Origin: Leeuwenhoekiella sp. | GTDB taxonomy: Bacteria > Bacteroidota > Bacteroidia > Flavobacteriales > Flavobacteriaceae | DNA length: 64,000 nt | Direction: 5' to 3' | NCBI GenBank assembly: GCA_002708845.1 | Contig: PAPI01000027.1 | Coordinates: 114,985-178,984, forward strand | Shown here: positions 54,064-63,071 of the stretch, piece by piece | How the letters are laid out: every line of letters starts with the position of its first letter | Position numbering within the stretch: position 1 is the first letter of the stretch | The notes under the pieces: generated by a model | What the model was told of the DNA's origin: nothing | The model's database searches: none | The model's input: only the letters and a program-made list of their open reading frames with translations | Program-made: the position numbers and the translations under genes

Positions 54064-54618
54064 TTAAGCAAAGCTTTCGCTCAATTTTTTACGTAAACTT
54101 TCTTTCGCTCGGGAAACCGTGGTTCTGCAATTGGCATAACTTATTCCCAGTATTTCGCTCATTTCGTCATAATCGTAGCCTTCAACAAGGTTTAAAGTGA
54201 GTGCTACCCGATAGTTTTCCTTAAGTTCATCCATAGTTTTAAGAACACGTTTAATCTCTAAACTATCTGCGTCGCATTCGGTGATTCCGTTTTCATCCTC
54301 CAGTTTGTAAAGGGTATCTTCCAGATCATCTTCTTTGCGTCTTACACGCTTGTTGTAGCTGCTTATACTGTTATTGACAACAATGCGTTTTAGCCAGCTC
54401 CCAAAGGTTGCATCACCGCTATAACTGTCAAGCTTGGTAAATGCACTCAGAAAGGATTCCTGCATGACATCTTCAGCTTCGGCAGTGTCTTTAACGATAC
54501 GCAGGGCGGTATTGTACATCGCTTTATAATAGCGTTTGTACACTTCGAGCTGCGCTTTTTGATTGCCGTCTTTGCAAAGCGAAAGCAATAATTCTATTTC
54601 CTGGTTAGTTGTGTTCAA
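54064..54618 (-). CDS. ECF-type RNA polymerase sigma factor
   Basis: The 184-residue sigma-70 family protein has a region 2 with the RNA-polymerase-binding and -10 contacts in YNTALRIVKDTAEAEDVMQESFL. Region 4 is a helix-turn-helix ending in YANCRTTVSRAKESLRKKL. No region 1 or 3 is present, so it is ECF. It should direct transcription of its own operon and perhaps other envelope genes, held inactive by the membrane protein encoded next. The divergent gene is lon. Confidence 0.94.
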   Translation of the reverse strand: MNTTNQEIELLLSLCKDGNQKAQLEVYKRYYKAMYNTALRIVKDTAEAEDVMQESFLSAFTKLDSYSGDATFGSWLKRIVVNNSISSYNKRVRRKEDDLEDTLYKLEDENGITECDADSLEIKRVLKTMDELKENYRVALTLNLVEGYDYDEMSEILGISYANCRTTVSRAKESLRKKLSESFA

Positions 54619-54811
54619 CGGGTTAGTGCTTCGTTATAAAGATACACGCATCACAGCATTGTTACAGTTTTGACATTTTTTTTCTGAAGACGCTGGCACA
54701 ACAATTGAATTATAGATAGTGAAAAGAGCTCTAAACCCCCGTTGTTATTGATTTTTAGGGCCTTAACAGGAATTATAAAAAAAAGCACAAAATCACAATA
54801 TCTATTTTTTG

Positions 54812-54824
54812 TGACAAAGTGTCA
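54812..54824. promoter_or_regulatory. TGACA-N3-TGTCA dyad at the lon start
   Basis: TGACAAAGTGTCA (arms TGACA and TGTCA, spacer AAG) lies 9 bases before the preferred lon ATG and directly after a possible -7-like TATTTTTTG (54803-54811). It would sit at the transcription start, where a repressor could act. The same dyad type occurs upstream of hsp20. Confidence 0.55.
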
Positions 54825-54833
54825 AACTATGCT

Positions 54834-57284
54834 ATGGCTAATACAAAATTTACAAATCTAGACAATCTGTCATTACAGGACTTTGAAGGCGATGCTGAAT
54901 TAATCCCATTAATGACCCCTGAAGATGAAGATGAGATAAATCGTGAGGAGTTACCCCAAACCTTGCCCATCTTACCCTTGCGCAACACGGTGCTTTTTCC
55001 GGGTGTGGTAATCCCTATTACTGCAGGGCGCGATATGTCTATAGATCTGATTAATGAATCGAATAAAGGTTCAAAGATCATTGGGGTGGTTTCTCAGAAA
55101 GACGAAAAGGTTGAGAATCCGGGATCTGATGATATCAATACTACCGGAGTGGTTGCCCGCATCTTACGGGTTTTAAAAATGCCTGACGGAAACGTTACGG
55201 TTATCATACAGGGTAAAAAACGCTTTAATGTGGCTGAGGTAATTACTGAGAAGCCGTATCTCGTTGCAACTGTGCGTGAAGTTCCCGAAACACGACCCGA
55301 ACCGGACAGCGCCGAGTTTAAGGCAATTATAGATTCGACAAAAGAAAAAGCCCTGCAGATTATTAAGCAGTCGCCTAATATCCCAAGCGAGGCCGGTTTT
55401 GCAATTAAGAATATTGAAAGCGATTCGTTTCTCATCAACTTCGTGAGTTCTAATATGAACCTTACGGTTGAAGAGAAGCAAAGTCTTTTAGAGATTAACG
55501 ATTTGCAGGAGCGAGCGTTGCAAACCTTGCGACATATGAATACTGAAATGCAAAAACTCGAACTGAAAAACGACATTCAGAGTCGGGTGCATAACGATAT
55601 GAGTCAGCAGCAACGCGAATATTTCCTGCATCAGCAAATGAAAACCATTCAGGAAGAACTGGGTGGTGTTTCTCAGGAAGACGAACTGGAAGAAATGCGC
55701 CAGCGTGCCAAAAAGAAAAAATGGGATGAAAAGGTAGGTAAGCATTTTGACAAGGAATTGTCTAAGATGCAGCGTATGAATCCGCAGGTTGCGGAGTACA
55801 GCATACAACGTAACTATTTGGATTTGTTTTTAGACCTCCCATGGAATAAATTCAGTAAAGATAAATTTGACCTGAAGCGTGCTAAAAAGATATTAGACCG
55901 CGATCATTACGGACTCGATGACGTTAAAAAACGAATTATCGAATATCTGGCAGTACTCAAACTGCGTAACGATATGAAGTCGCCTATTCTTTGTCTTTAC
56001 GGACCTCCGGGAGTGGGTAAAACATCCTTAGGTAAATCGGTTGCCGAAGCTCTAGGCCGGGAGTACGTGCGTATGAGTTTGGGTGGTTTGCGTGATGAAG
56101 CCGAAATTCGCGGACACCGTAAAACCTACATCGGGGCGATGCCGGGTAGGATTCTTCAGAATTTGAAAAAGGCGGGAACCAGTAATCCGGTGTTTGTATT
56201 GGATGAGATTGATAAGCTGAGCAACAGCAATCAGGGAGATCCTTCTTCCGCTTTGCTTGAGGTTTTAGATCCCGAGCAAAATGCTGAGTTTCATGATAAC
56301 TTCCTAGAGTTAGGTTTTGACCTTTCAAAAGTGATGTTTATCGCGACCGCAAACAATCTGGGAAGTATTCAGCCCGCATTGCGCGACCGTATGGAAATCA
56401 TCAACGTAACCGGGTATACCATTGAAGAGAAAGTTGAAATTGGTAAACGGCATTTACTTCCAAAGCAACTAAAAGAGCACGGTGTAAAATCCGATCAGCT
56501 TAAAATCGGCAAGCCTCAACTTGAAAAAATTGTGGAAGGCTACACTCGTGAGTCTGGTGTGCGGGGTCTGGAAAAGCAAATCGCTAAAATGGTACGATAC
56601 GCGGCCAAGAATATTGCGATGGAAGAAGAATACAAGGTAAAAGTCGATACCGAGACGGTGATTGATGTTCTGGGAGCTCCTAAACTGGAGCGTAATAAAT
56701 ACGAAAATAACGAGGTTGCCGGTGTGGTAACCGGTCTGGCGTGGACGCAGGTAGGTGGTGATATTCTTTTTATAGAGTCGATTCTATCTAAAGGAAAAGG
56801 GAATCTTACCGTTACCGGAAATCTGGGTAAAGTGATGAAAGAGAGTGCAACTCTTGCGATGGAATACATTAAGTCTAACGCAGATGCCCTGGAGCTGAAT
56901 CCTTCTGTTTTTGAAAATTACAATGTACATATTCACGTGCCGGAAGGAGCAACGCCCAAAGACGGACCAAGTGCAGGTATTACGATGCTAACTTCTCTAG
57001 TGTCGCTATTCACCCAGCGCAAAGTGAAGAAAAACATTGCTATGACCGGTGAGATAACCCTGCGCGGTAAAGTGCTTCCGGTGGGTGGAATCAAAGAGAA
57101 AATCCTTGCAGCAAAACGGGCACACATCAAAGAAATTATTATGTGTGCAGAGAATGAGCGCGATATTAAAGAGATTAATGCAGAATATCTTAAAGGTCTT
57201 ACATTTCACTACGTGCACGATATGAGTGAAGTTTTGGAACTTGCTCTTACTAAAGATCAGGTAAAAAATGCCAAGATTCTTTAA
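54834..57284 (+). CDS. lon: ATP-dependent protease La (Lon)
   Basis: The 816-residue AAA+ protease degrades misfolded proteins. It has the N-terminal substrate domain ([19 protein letters not shown], from about residue 45), the Walker [14 protein letters not shown], the AAA+ core and the protease domain with the Ser713 (PKDGPSAG) / Lys756 (GGIKEKIL) dyad. The spacing of 43 matches E. coli Ser679/Lys722. The ATG at 54834 ([12 protein letters not shown]) is preferred to the upstream GTG at 54819, which lies inside the regulatory dyad. A strong terminator follows. Confidence 0.96.
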   Translation: MANTKFTNLDNLSLQDFEGDAELIPLMTPEDEDEINREELPQTLPILPLRNTVLFPGVVIPITAGRDMSIDLINESNKGSKIIGVVSQKDEKVENPGSDDINTTGVVARILRVLKMPDGNVTVIIQGKKRFNVAEVITEKPYLVATVREVPETRPEPDSAEFKAIIDSTKEKALQIIKQSPNIPSEAGFAIKNIESDSFLINFVSSNMNLTVEEKQSLLEINDLQERALQTLRHMNTEMQKLELKNDIQSRVHNDMSQQQREYFLHQQMKTIQEELGGVSQEDELEEMRQRAKKKKWDEKVGKHFDKELSKMQRMNPQVAEYSIQRNYLDLFLDLPWNKFSKDKFDLKRAKKILDRDHYGLDDVKKRIIEYLAVLKLRNDMKSPILCLYGPPGVGKTSLGKSVAEALGREYVRMSLGGLRDEAEIRGHRKTYIGAMPGRILQNLKKAGTSNPVFVLDEIDKLSNSNQGDPSSALLEVLDPEQNAEFHDNFLELGFDLSKVMFIATANNLGSIQPALRDRMEIINVTGYTIEEKVEIGKRHLLPKQLKEHGVKSDQLKIGKPQLEKIVEGYTRESGVRGLEKQIAKMVRYAAKNIAMEEEYKVKVDTETVIDVLGAPKLERNKYENNEVAGVVTGLAWTQVGGDILFIESILSKGKGNLTVTGNLGKVMKESATLAMEYIKSNADALELNPSVFENYNVHIHVPEGATPKDGPSAGITMLTSLVSLFTQRKVKKNIAMTGEITLRGKVLPVGGIKEKILAAKRAHIKEIIMCAENERDIKEINAEYLKGLTFHYVHDMSEVLELALTKDQVKNAKIL

Positions 57285-57301
57285 TACTTAATATAAATTG
57301 G

Positions 57302-57334
57302 AAAACCCGCATTCTTTGGAATGCGGGTTTTTTT
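57302..57334 (+). terminator. Rho-independent terminator of lon
   Basis: AAAACCCGCATTC (57302-57314) pairs with its complement at 57319-57331 and is followed by T residues. Confidence 0.9.
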
Positions 57335-57392
57335 GTGCTCTGAAAATAAAGTATCATTGTAAACCGTTTAACCGGGAAGCCATCCCTTTATT

Positions 57393-58415
57393 ATGCTGAG
57401 ACCGCTTACACTACTTGTGTTTCTTATATGTTGTGCCAAAAGCTTACAGGCGCAGTTGGGAGGGCGCGATACCTATCAGTTTTTAAATCTGGTTTCTTCA
57501 CCCAAGCAGGCTGCGCTAGGCGGAAAATTACTTACCGATTATAGTTATGACTCCGCTCTGGCGCTGTTTAACCCGGCAGTGATTAACGCAGAGATGGACA
57601 ATCAGTTTGCTATAAACTATGTGAATTATCTGGCAGACGTTAATTACGGCACAGCAAGTTATGCGTATTTGATTGACCGGCGCAGACAGGTTATACAAGC
57701 CGGGGTTACCTACATCAACTACGGAAACTTTGCAGGATATGATGAGCAGGGTAATGAAACAGGAGATTTTAGTGGGGGAGAAGTGGCTTTTTCGGTGGGT
57801 TATGCGTACAACATTCCGCGTACCGACTTGTTTGTAGGTGCCAATGTGAAACTGATTTCGTCAAAACTGGAGCAATACACCTCGCTAGGAGGAGCGGTAG
57901 ACCTGGGGTTTATTTATGTAAACGAAGAGCTTCGGCTTAATGTCGCCGGGGTTGTACGCAATTTAGGCAACCAATTTACGCCTTACGATGTGAATTATGA
58001 GTCGTTACCTTTGGAAGTCGATTTGGGTATTTCCCAAAAATTGGAACACGTACCGTTACGCTGGCATTTCACCTTAGAAAACGTTCAAAACTGGAATCTG
58101 GCCTTTGAAAATCCGGCCAGGGCTACCAGTGATTTAAATGGAAACACCACGCCTGAAAAGATTAATTTTTTTGACGAAGCACTTCGGCATATGATTTTTG
58201 GGGCCGAATTATTCCCGGACAAAGGCTTTAATATTAGATTGGGTTATAGCGTGCGCAGGGGTGAAGAATTACGCGTTGCCGACCAGCGTAGTTTTGCGGG
58301 TTTAAGTGCCGGTTTTTCTGTGAAGTTTAATAAATTGCGGCTTAGCTACAGCTACGCCCGTTACAACAGCGCGGCGAGTTCGGGATTTTTTGGTTTAAAC
58401 CTCGATTTACAGTAA
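57393..58415 (+). CDS. porQ: Type IX secretion system protein PorQ
   Basis: The 340-residue outer-membrane barrel has a signal peptide (residues 1-20, SLQAQ). The PorQ opening LGGRDTYQFLNLVSSPKQAALGGK is followed by strands with many aromatic residues, ending in a barrel-closing segment (GFFGLNLDL). PorQ partners PorU/PorV-type surface complexes in type IX secretion, which exports gliding adhesins and hydrolases in Bacteroidetes. It is a strong taxon marker. It is followed by cmk, 25 bases away, an arrangement often seen in Flavobacteriia. Confidence 0.93.
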   Translation: MLRPLTLLVFLICCAKSLQAQLGGRDTYQFLNLVSSPKQAALGGKLLTDYSYDSALALFNPAVINAEMDNQFAINYVNYLADVNYGTASYAYLIDRRRQVIQAGVTYINYGNFAGYDEQGNETGDFSGGEVAFSVGYAYNIPRTDLFVGANVKLISSKLEQYTSLGGAVDLGFIYVNEELRLNVAGVVRNLGNQFTPYDVNYESLPLEVDLGISQKLEHVPLRWHFTLENVQNWNLAFENPARATSDLNGNTTPEKINFFDEALRHMIFGAELFPDKGFNIRLGYSVRRGEELRVADQRSFAGLSAGFSVKFNKLRLSYSYARYNSAASSGFFGLNLDLQ

Positions 58416-58440
58416 GCTACAACTTTAAAAATCAGACTTC

Positions 58441-59136
58441 TTGAAAAAAATAACCATTGCTATTGACGGGTATTCTTCCACAGGTAAAAGCACGGTAGCA
58501 AAAATGCTGGCTAAAGAACTGAATTACATTTATGTGGATACCGGTGCGATGTACCGTGCAGTTACGTTATACGCCATGCGTAAATTGTTTATACGAGAAG
58601 GTTATTTTGATAAGGAAGCACTCGTACGTCATCTGTTTATGGTTAACGTCAAGTTTGCCTTAAATGCCGATACAGGCCAGGGTGAGGTAATCCTCAATAG
58701 CGAGAACGTCGAACGCGAGATACGCACCTTAGAAGTCTCCAACTTTGTAAGTCAGGTCGCGGCAGTACCCGAAGTGCGTAAGTTACTTGTAAAGCAGCAG
58801 CACGAGATGGGTAAGGATAAAGGCATTGTGATGGATGGTCGCGATATAGGTACCGTGGTTTTTCCCGATGCCGAACTCAAGGTGTTTATGACGGCATCTG
58901 CTGAAGAGCGGGCACGAAGACGCTTTGAAGAACTTCAACAAAAAGGAGAAGACGTGACGTATGAGGCCGTGCTCGAAAATGTTGAAAAACGGGATAAGCT
59001 TGATGCCTCTCGTGAAGATTCTCCGCTAAAACAGGCAGAAGACGCGATTCTGCTTGATAATACCCACACCAATATTGAAGATCAGTTTCATATTTTGTTG
59101 CAACTCGCCAAAGACCGTATTTACGGCAGGTGCTAG
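58441..59136 (+). CDS. cmk: (d)CMP kinase
   Basis: The 231-residue nucleotide kinase phosphorylates CMP and dCMP. It has the P-loop DGYSSTGKSTVAK, the monophosphate-binding VDTGAMYRAVTLYA and the MDGRDIGTVVFPDA loop, with the LID arginine cluster EERARRRFEEL. The start is a TTG at 58441 (MKKITIAID). Length is normal. The usual partner rpsA is separated from it here by three genes. Confidence 0.95.
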   Translation: MKKITIAIDGYSSTGKSTVAKMLAKELNYIYVDTGAMYRAVTLYAMRKLFIREGYFDKEALVRHLFMVNVKFALNADTGQGEVILNSENVEREIRTLEVSNFVSQVAAVPEVRKLLVKQQHEMGKDKGIVMDGRDIGTVVFPDAELKVFMTASAEERARRRFEELQQKGEDVTYEAVLENVEKRDKLDASREDSPLKQAEDAILLDNTHTNIEDQFHILLQLAKDRIYGRC

Positions 59137-59152
59137 GCTACTTTAATACAAA

Positions 59153-60331
59153 ATGGCTCAGCATATAGAAACTACTCATCTTAGCAAATCTCTGCTTTAC
59201 CTTATGGCCGTTGGTGCCGGTCTGGTTGTGGCTAATAATTATTACAATCAGCCGCTACTTAATCTAATGGTGCAGACTTTTGAGGTTACCGAAGCTCAGG
59301 TAAGCAAGATTCCGCTGGCGACGCAGCTAGGTTATGCTGCGGGACTTTTGTTTATTATTCCACTAGGCGATAAATTTTCACGGAGAAAAATAATTCTGAT
59401 AGACTTTATCGCTATTGTCGCTTCACTAATTGTAACAGCTTTGGCACCCAACTTGTGGATGCTGACCATTTCTAGTTTTTGCGTGGGTTTTGCTTCTGTA
59501 GTTCCGCAACTGTTTGTGCCTATGGCTGCTCAACTGGCCAGTGCAGAAAACCGGGGCAAGGCTATTGGGATTGTGATGAGCGGCCTGCTCATAGGTATTT
59601 TGGGAAGCCGTTTTATAAGCGGGATGATCGGTGACTATTTTGGCTGGCGATTTATGTATTATCTGGCAGCGGGATTGATGATCGCTTATGGGGTTATTCT
59701 GTATTTCAAATTACCCGATGTGGCCACAGACTTTAAAGGAAGCTATGCACAATTGATGCGCTCTTTGGTAGACATTATTAAAACAAAGCCCGAAGTGCGT
59801 ATCGCTGCCTTGCGAGGGGGTTTTGGTTTTGCAGGTTTTAGCGCGTTTTGGACCACGCTCGTTTTTCTTATGGAAACTAATTTTGGTTACGGTAGCAGTG
59901 CTGCAGGATTGTTTGGTGTTTTAGGAATCATCGGTGCTTTGGGGGCTACACTTTCGGGGAAACTTAATGATAAATACGACTCCCGAAAATTGATTTATGC
60001 TTTCACGGGTATCCTGATGCTATCCTGGATTGTTTTTGAGTTTTCGGCCCATTCCATTCTTGGTCTGGTTATAGGCGTATTGTTGGTTGATTTTGGCTTG
60101 CAAAGCCTGCACGTTACCAATCAGAATATCATTTTTACAAAAAATCCCGAAGCCCGCAATCGGGTTAATACTATTTATATGGTAGGCTATTTTATAGGTG
60201 GAGCTTTGGGAACGATCACAGGAGCCTATGCCTGGCAGCATTTCAAATGGCAGGGAGTAGCAACAACCGGATTTGCTTTTTCCCTCTTGATTCTTGTTTT
60301 TCAGATTTTATCAAATCGGTCAGGCCGCTAA
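59153..60331 (+). CDS. MFS transporter
   Basis: The 392-residue major-facilitator protein has about 12 transmembrane helices. The inter-helix motif GDKFSRRKIIL between helices 2 and 3 is the MFS signature, and helix 1 contains NNYYNQPLLNLM, typical of the sugar-efflux/drug-efflux-like branch. The substrate is unknown. It follows cmk by 16 bases and may be cotranscribed with it. The following dehydrogenase gene has its own 232-base leader. Confidence 0.9.
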   Translation: MAQHIETTHLSKSLLYLMAVGAGLVVANNYYNQPLLNLMVQTFEVTEAQVSKIPLATQLGYAAGLLFIIPLGDKFSRRKIILIDFIAIVASLIVTALAPNLWMLTISSFCVGFASVVPQLFVPMAAQLASAENRGKAIGIVMSGLLIGILGSRFISGMIGDYFGWRFMYYLAAGLMIAYGVILYFKLPDVATDFKGSYAQLMRSLVDIIKTKPEVRIAALRGGFGFAGFSAFWTTLVFLMETNFGYGSSAAGLFGVLGIIGALGATLSGKLNDKYDSRKLIYAFTGILMLSWIVFEFSAHSILGLVIGVLLVDFGLQSLHVTNQNIIFTKNPEARNRVNTIYMVGYFIGGALGTITGAYAWQHFKWQGVATTGFAFSLLILVFQILSNRSGR

Positions 60332-60563
60332 GATTAGGCAGTTTTACATCAATTGGCGTTTAAACCCATTTAGATAACGCGAAAATAATTTTAGTTCAAA
60401 AATTCATCAGGCTGCTCTGCTGCACTCTATTAAATTATACCCAAGACTCACTTAAGGCTTTCCCAATTGGCGGACTAAATCGACACCTGTTTTTTAACTT
60501 TAAAGTAAATGAAAACGGAAGAACTATCAATTCTCCAATTTTAAAGCTAAAAAAAGAAAAATT

Positions 60564-61994
60564 ATGAGTACAGCAACAGCAGAAAAACCAATCGCGAAGC
60601 CAACCGCTTCAGACGATTCTATATTAAAAACAATTAACCCTGCAACGGGTAAAGAACTTAAACGCTATAAATTAATGACCGATGATGAGGCAAGTCAGGC
60701 CGTTGAAGCATCGCATCAGGCATTCCTAAACTGGAAGAACGAATCGCTTGAAACTCGGGCGAAACATATTAAAAATATAGGAAAGAGTCTCGCTAACCGT
60801 AAAGGCGATCTTGTAGAACTAATGACCGAAGAGATGGGGAAAATGCTCAGCCAGGGAGAGCAGGAAGTTGATCTCTGTGTAGGCATCTGCGATTATACGG
60901 CAGAAAATGGACCTAAAGAATTGCAGGATAATGAGCGTACCCTGCCAGAAGGAGGTAAAGGTTTAATTACCTATTCACCTTTGGGAGTAATTTACGGAAT
61001 ACAGCCTTGGAATTTCCCAACTTACCAGGTTATGCGTTACACGATAGCCAATCTTATGGCAGGAAATAGTATACTGCTCAAACACGCCGAGAATGTTACC
61101 GGTTGTGCTCTTTTGATCCAGGAAATTATTGAAGAAGCCGGATTGCCTGAAAATCTATTTACCGTATTGCGAATTTCTCACGATCAGTCAGATGCAATTA
61201 TTGAGAATGACCACGTGAGAGGAGTTACCCTAACAGGTAGTGGTGATGCCGGAAAAATAATTGGAGAGAAAGCCGGTAAAGCACTTAAAAAAACTGTTCT
61301 TGAATTGGGTTCCAATGATGCTTACCTGGTATTGGAAGATGCCGACGTGGATCTGGCAGTGGAATGGAGTATTAAAGGACGTACCTACAATAATGGGGAA
61401 ACCTGTGTTGCTGCGAAACGATTTGTAGTTACTGAGAAAGTATACGACGAATTCAAAGAAAAATTTGTAGCCGGGATGAGTGCTTTAAAAGCTGGTGACC
61501 CTACCGACGATTCTAATGATATGGGACCAATGGCACGTAAAGACTTGCGTGAGCAATTGCATGATCAGGTAAAAGAAAGCGTTAAAAACGGAGCGGAAAT
61601 ACTTTGTGGAGGTGAGTTACCTGAAGGCGATGGGTATTTTTATCCCGCCACCATTCTAGGTAACGTAAAACCCGGTCAACCGGCTTATGATGACGAACTT
61701 TTCGGTCCTGTAGCTTCACTTATTAAAGCTAAGGACAATGAAGACGCTATGCGTATCGCCAACGATAGTCGCTTTGGATTGGGTGGCGGTATCTTCTCTA
61801 AAGATGAGGATAAGGCTTTTGAATTGGCTAAAAAACATTTTGATACCGGCATGGTTTTCATCAACAGTTTTGGCTTAGCGCAACCCAATATGCCATTTGG
61901 TGGAGTTAAAAACTCAGGTTATGGGCGTGAACATGGAGGATTTGGCCTCAAGGAATTTGTAAACGAAAAAGCAATTATGAGACTGAACTCTTAA
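60564..61994 (+). CDS. NAD(P)-dependent succinate-semialdehyde dehydrogenase
   Basis: The 476-residue aldehyde dehydrogenase oxidises succinate semialdehyde to succinate. Catalytic Cys281 (NNGETCVAAKRF) and Glu247 (LELGSNDAYLV) are present, with the NAD-binding LTGSGDAGKIIGE and the C-terminal PFGGVKNSGYGREHG typical of GabD/Sad members. Substrate specificity within the family is approximate. A short alanine/threonine/lysine-rich N-terminal stretch precedes the fold. It ends at a bidirectional terminator. Confidence 0.9.
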   Translation: MSTATAEKPIAKPTASDDSILKTINPATGKELKRYKLMTDDEASQAVEASHQAFLNWKNESLETRAKHIKNIGKSLANRKGDLVELMTEEMGKMLSQGEQEVDLCVGICDYTAENGPKELQDNERTLPEGGKGLITYSPLGVIYGIQPWNFPTYQVMRYTIANLMAGNSILLKHAENVTGCALLIQEIIEEAGLPENLFTVLRISHDQSDAIIENDHVRGVTLTGSGDAGKIIGEKAGKALKKTVLELGSNDAYLVLEDADVDLAVEWSIKGRTYNNGETCVAAKRFVVTEKVYDEFKEKFVAGMSALKAGDPTDDSNDMGPMARKDLREQLHDQVKESVKNGAEILCGGELPEGDGYFYPATILGNVKPGQPAYDDELFGPVASLIKAKDNEDAMRIANDSRFGLGGGIFSKDEDKAFELAKKHFDTGMVFINSFGLAQPNMPFGGVKNSGYGREHGGFGLKEFVNEKAIMRLNS

Positions 61995-62015
61995 TCTCAA
62001 AAATTAAATCTAATC

Positions 62016-62041
62016 AAAGCCTGCTTTAAGCAGGCTTTTTT
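62016..62041. terminator. Bidirectional terminator, dehydrogenase/hydrolase
   Basis: AAAGCCTGC (62016-62024) pairs with GCAGGCTTT (62030-62038), with T residues continuing on the + strand. It overlaps the end of the convergent hydrolase gene. Confidence 0.8.
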
Positions 62042-62874
62042 GTTTGGTCTAAAATCCATTGCGTATAAAACTGAAGCACTTCATCTTTATTTAGTTCATT
62101 GTGCGTTTCGTGTCGCAAGTCACTCCAGGACTTAAACTGTATTTGTGACTGATGACTTTCGGCCAGTTTTACTGAGGCATCATATTGTGTAATCTTATCG
62201 GCTGTGCCGTGCGCCAACAAGACAGGTGTTCTAAAGTCAAATTCCTTGTGCATCAAATATGTACCGTTGTCACCTAAGTCAAAATAGAGGCGGAGAGAAG
62301 CTTTGTGATGCACCAGTGCATCCTGATTATAAGCTTTACCTACCCGAGTGTCTCTGGATAAATCATCAGGATTGAGTTTGGTATTCCGCACTGGATTCAA
62401 CCCGAAGTTTAATGCGATTCTTCCCAATACTATAGCCGCAGCATTCGGATTTTTTACCAGTCTAAGCCAGGGAGAGGTGATCAGAGCTCCTGCAGGAGGA
62501 TTAGCGGTTAGCAATAAATACCGTAGGACAATGCCACCACCCATACTGTGACCATAAAGAAAGATTGGAACGTCCGGGTTTTCCTCCAGGGTTCTTTCAT
62601 AAAGTAAATCTACAGCAAGTATAAAATCCTGAAGCGATCGAATTACACCTCGTTTTCCTGAAGATTTTCCGTGACCCGGTAAATCTAGCGCATAAGAACT
62701 GATGCCGTTTTGAGCTAAAAACTGAGCAACGTGCGTATACCTGCCCAGATGCTCTCCAAAACCGTGAATAATGCATATTACAGCCCGTTGGTTTGAAGCC
62801 TTCCAACTGCGGCCAAATAGTTTATAATGAGGTATTTCGGCTGTAAAATCAGAGCTGTTTGGTTCTTGCGACAT
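62026..62874 (-). CDS. Alpha/beta hydrolase (monoacylglycerol-lipase-like)
   Basis: The 282-residue hydrolase has the oxyanion-side HGFGEHLGRY, the nucleophile elbow FLYGHSMGGG with Ser110, the acid in LAHGTADKIT and the terminal His in LRHETHNEL. These match the serine-aminopeptidase/monoacylglycerol-lipase (Hydrolase_4) group, which cleaves lipid or ester substrates. The start is the ATG at 62874 (MSQEPNSSDF); the in-frame extension to 62952 crosses the rpsA promoter region. It is divergent from rpsA, and its stop lies within the bidirectional terminator. Confidence 0.88.
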   Translation of the reverse strand: MSQEPNSSDFTAEIPHYKLFGRSWKASNQRAVICIIHGFGEHLGRYTHVAQFLAQNGISSYALDLPGHGKSSGKRGVIRSLQDFILAVDLLYERTLEENPDVPIFLYGHSMGGGIVLRYLLLTANPPAGALITSPWLRLVKNPNAAAIVLGRIALNFGLNPVRNTKLNPDDLSRDTRVGKAYNQDALVHHKASLRLYFDLGDNGTYLMHKEFDFRTPVLLAHGTADKITQYDASVKLAESHQSQIQFKSWSDLRHETHNELNKDEVLQFYTQWILDQTKKPA

Positions 62875-62914
62875 ATTTTTGAATAGTAGGTGTAGAAAAT
62901 AAGAAAACTTTCCG

Positions 62915-62922
62915 TAATTTTG
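62915..62922 (+). promoter_or_regulatory. -7 element of rpsA
   Basis: TAATTTTG is a perfect TAnnTTTG element on the + strand. It implies a leader of about 140 bases before the rpsA ATG. A TTG -33 element at exactly 19 bases is not seen. Confidence 0.5.
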
Positions 62923-63071
62923 CACTCCTTTTGACAACGTAAGAGAGCACAAAAGGCGCTATTTTGGTTTTAAAACCGTAATAGTTTGAAAAACAGATAT
63001 TTTAAACCTCTTTTATGGTTTGGTTTTGTTAAGCTTTCGCCAGAACATAAAATACAAATTAGTTATCAGCA

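Noticed and set aside
54819-54833. GTG at 54819 as the start of lon
   Set aside because: It lies in the TGTCA arm of the dyad and adds five residues not expected for the family; ATG at 54834 is a better fit.
55094-55808. Several - strand ORFs across lon
   Set aside because: They are antisense to the conserved Lon N-domain and show biased composition (Ser, Phe, Cys) typical of shadow frames.
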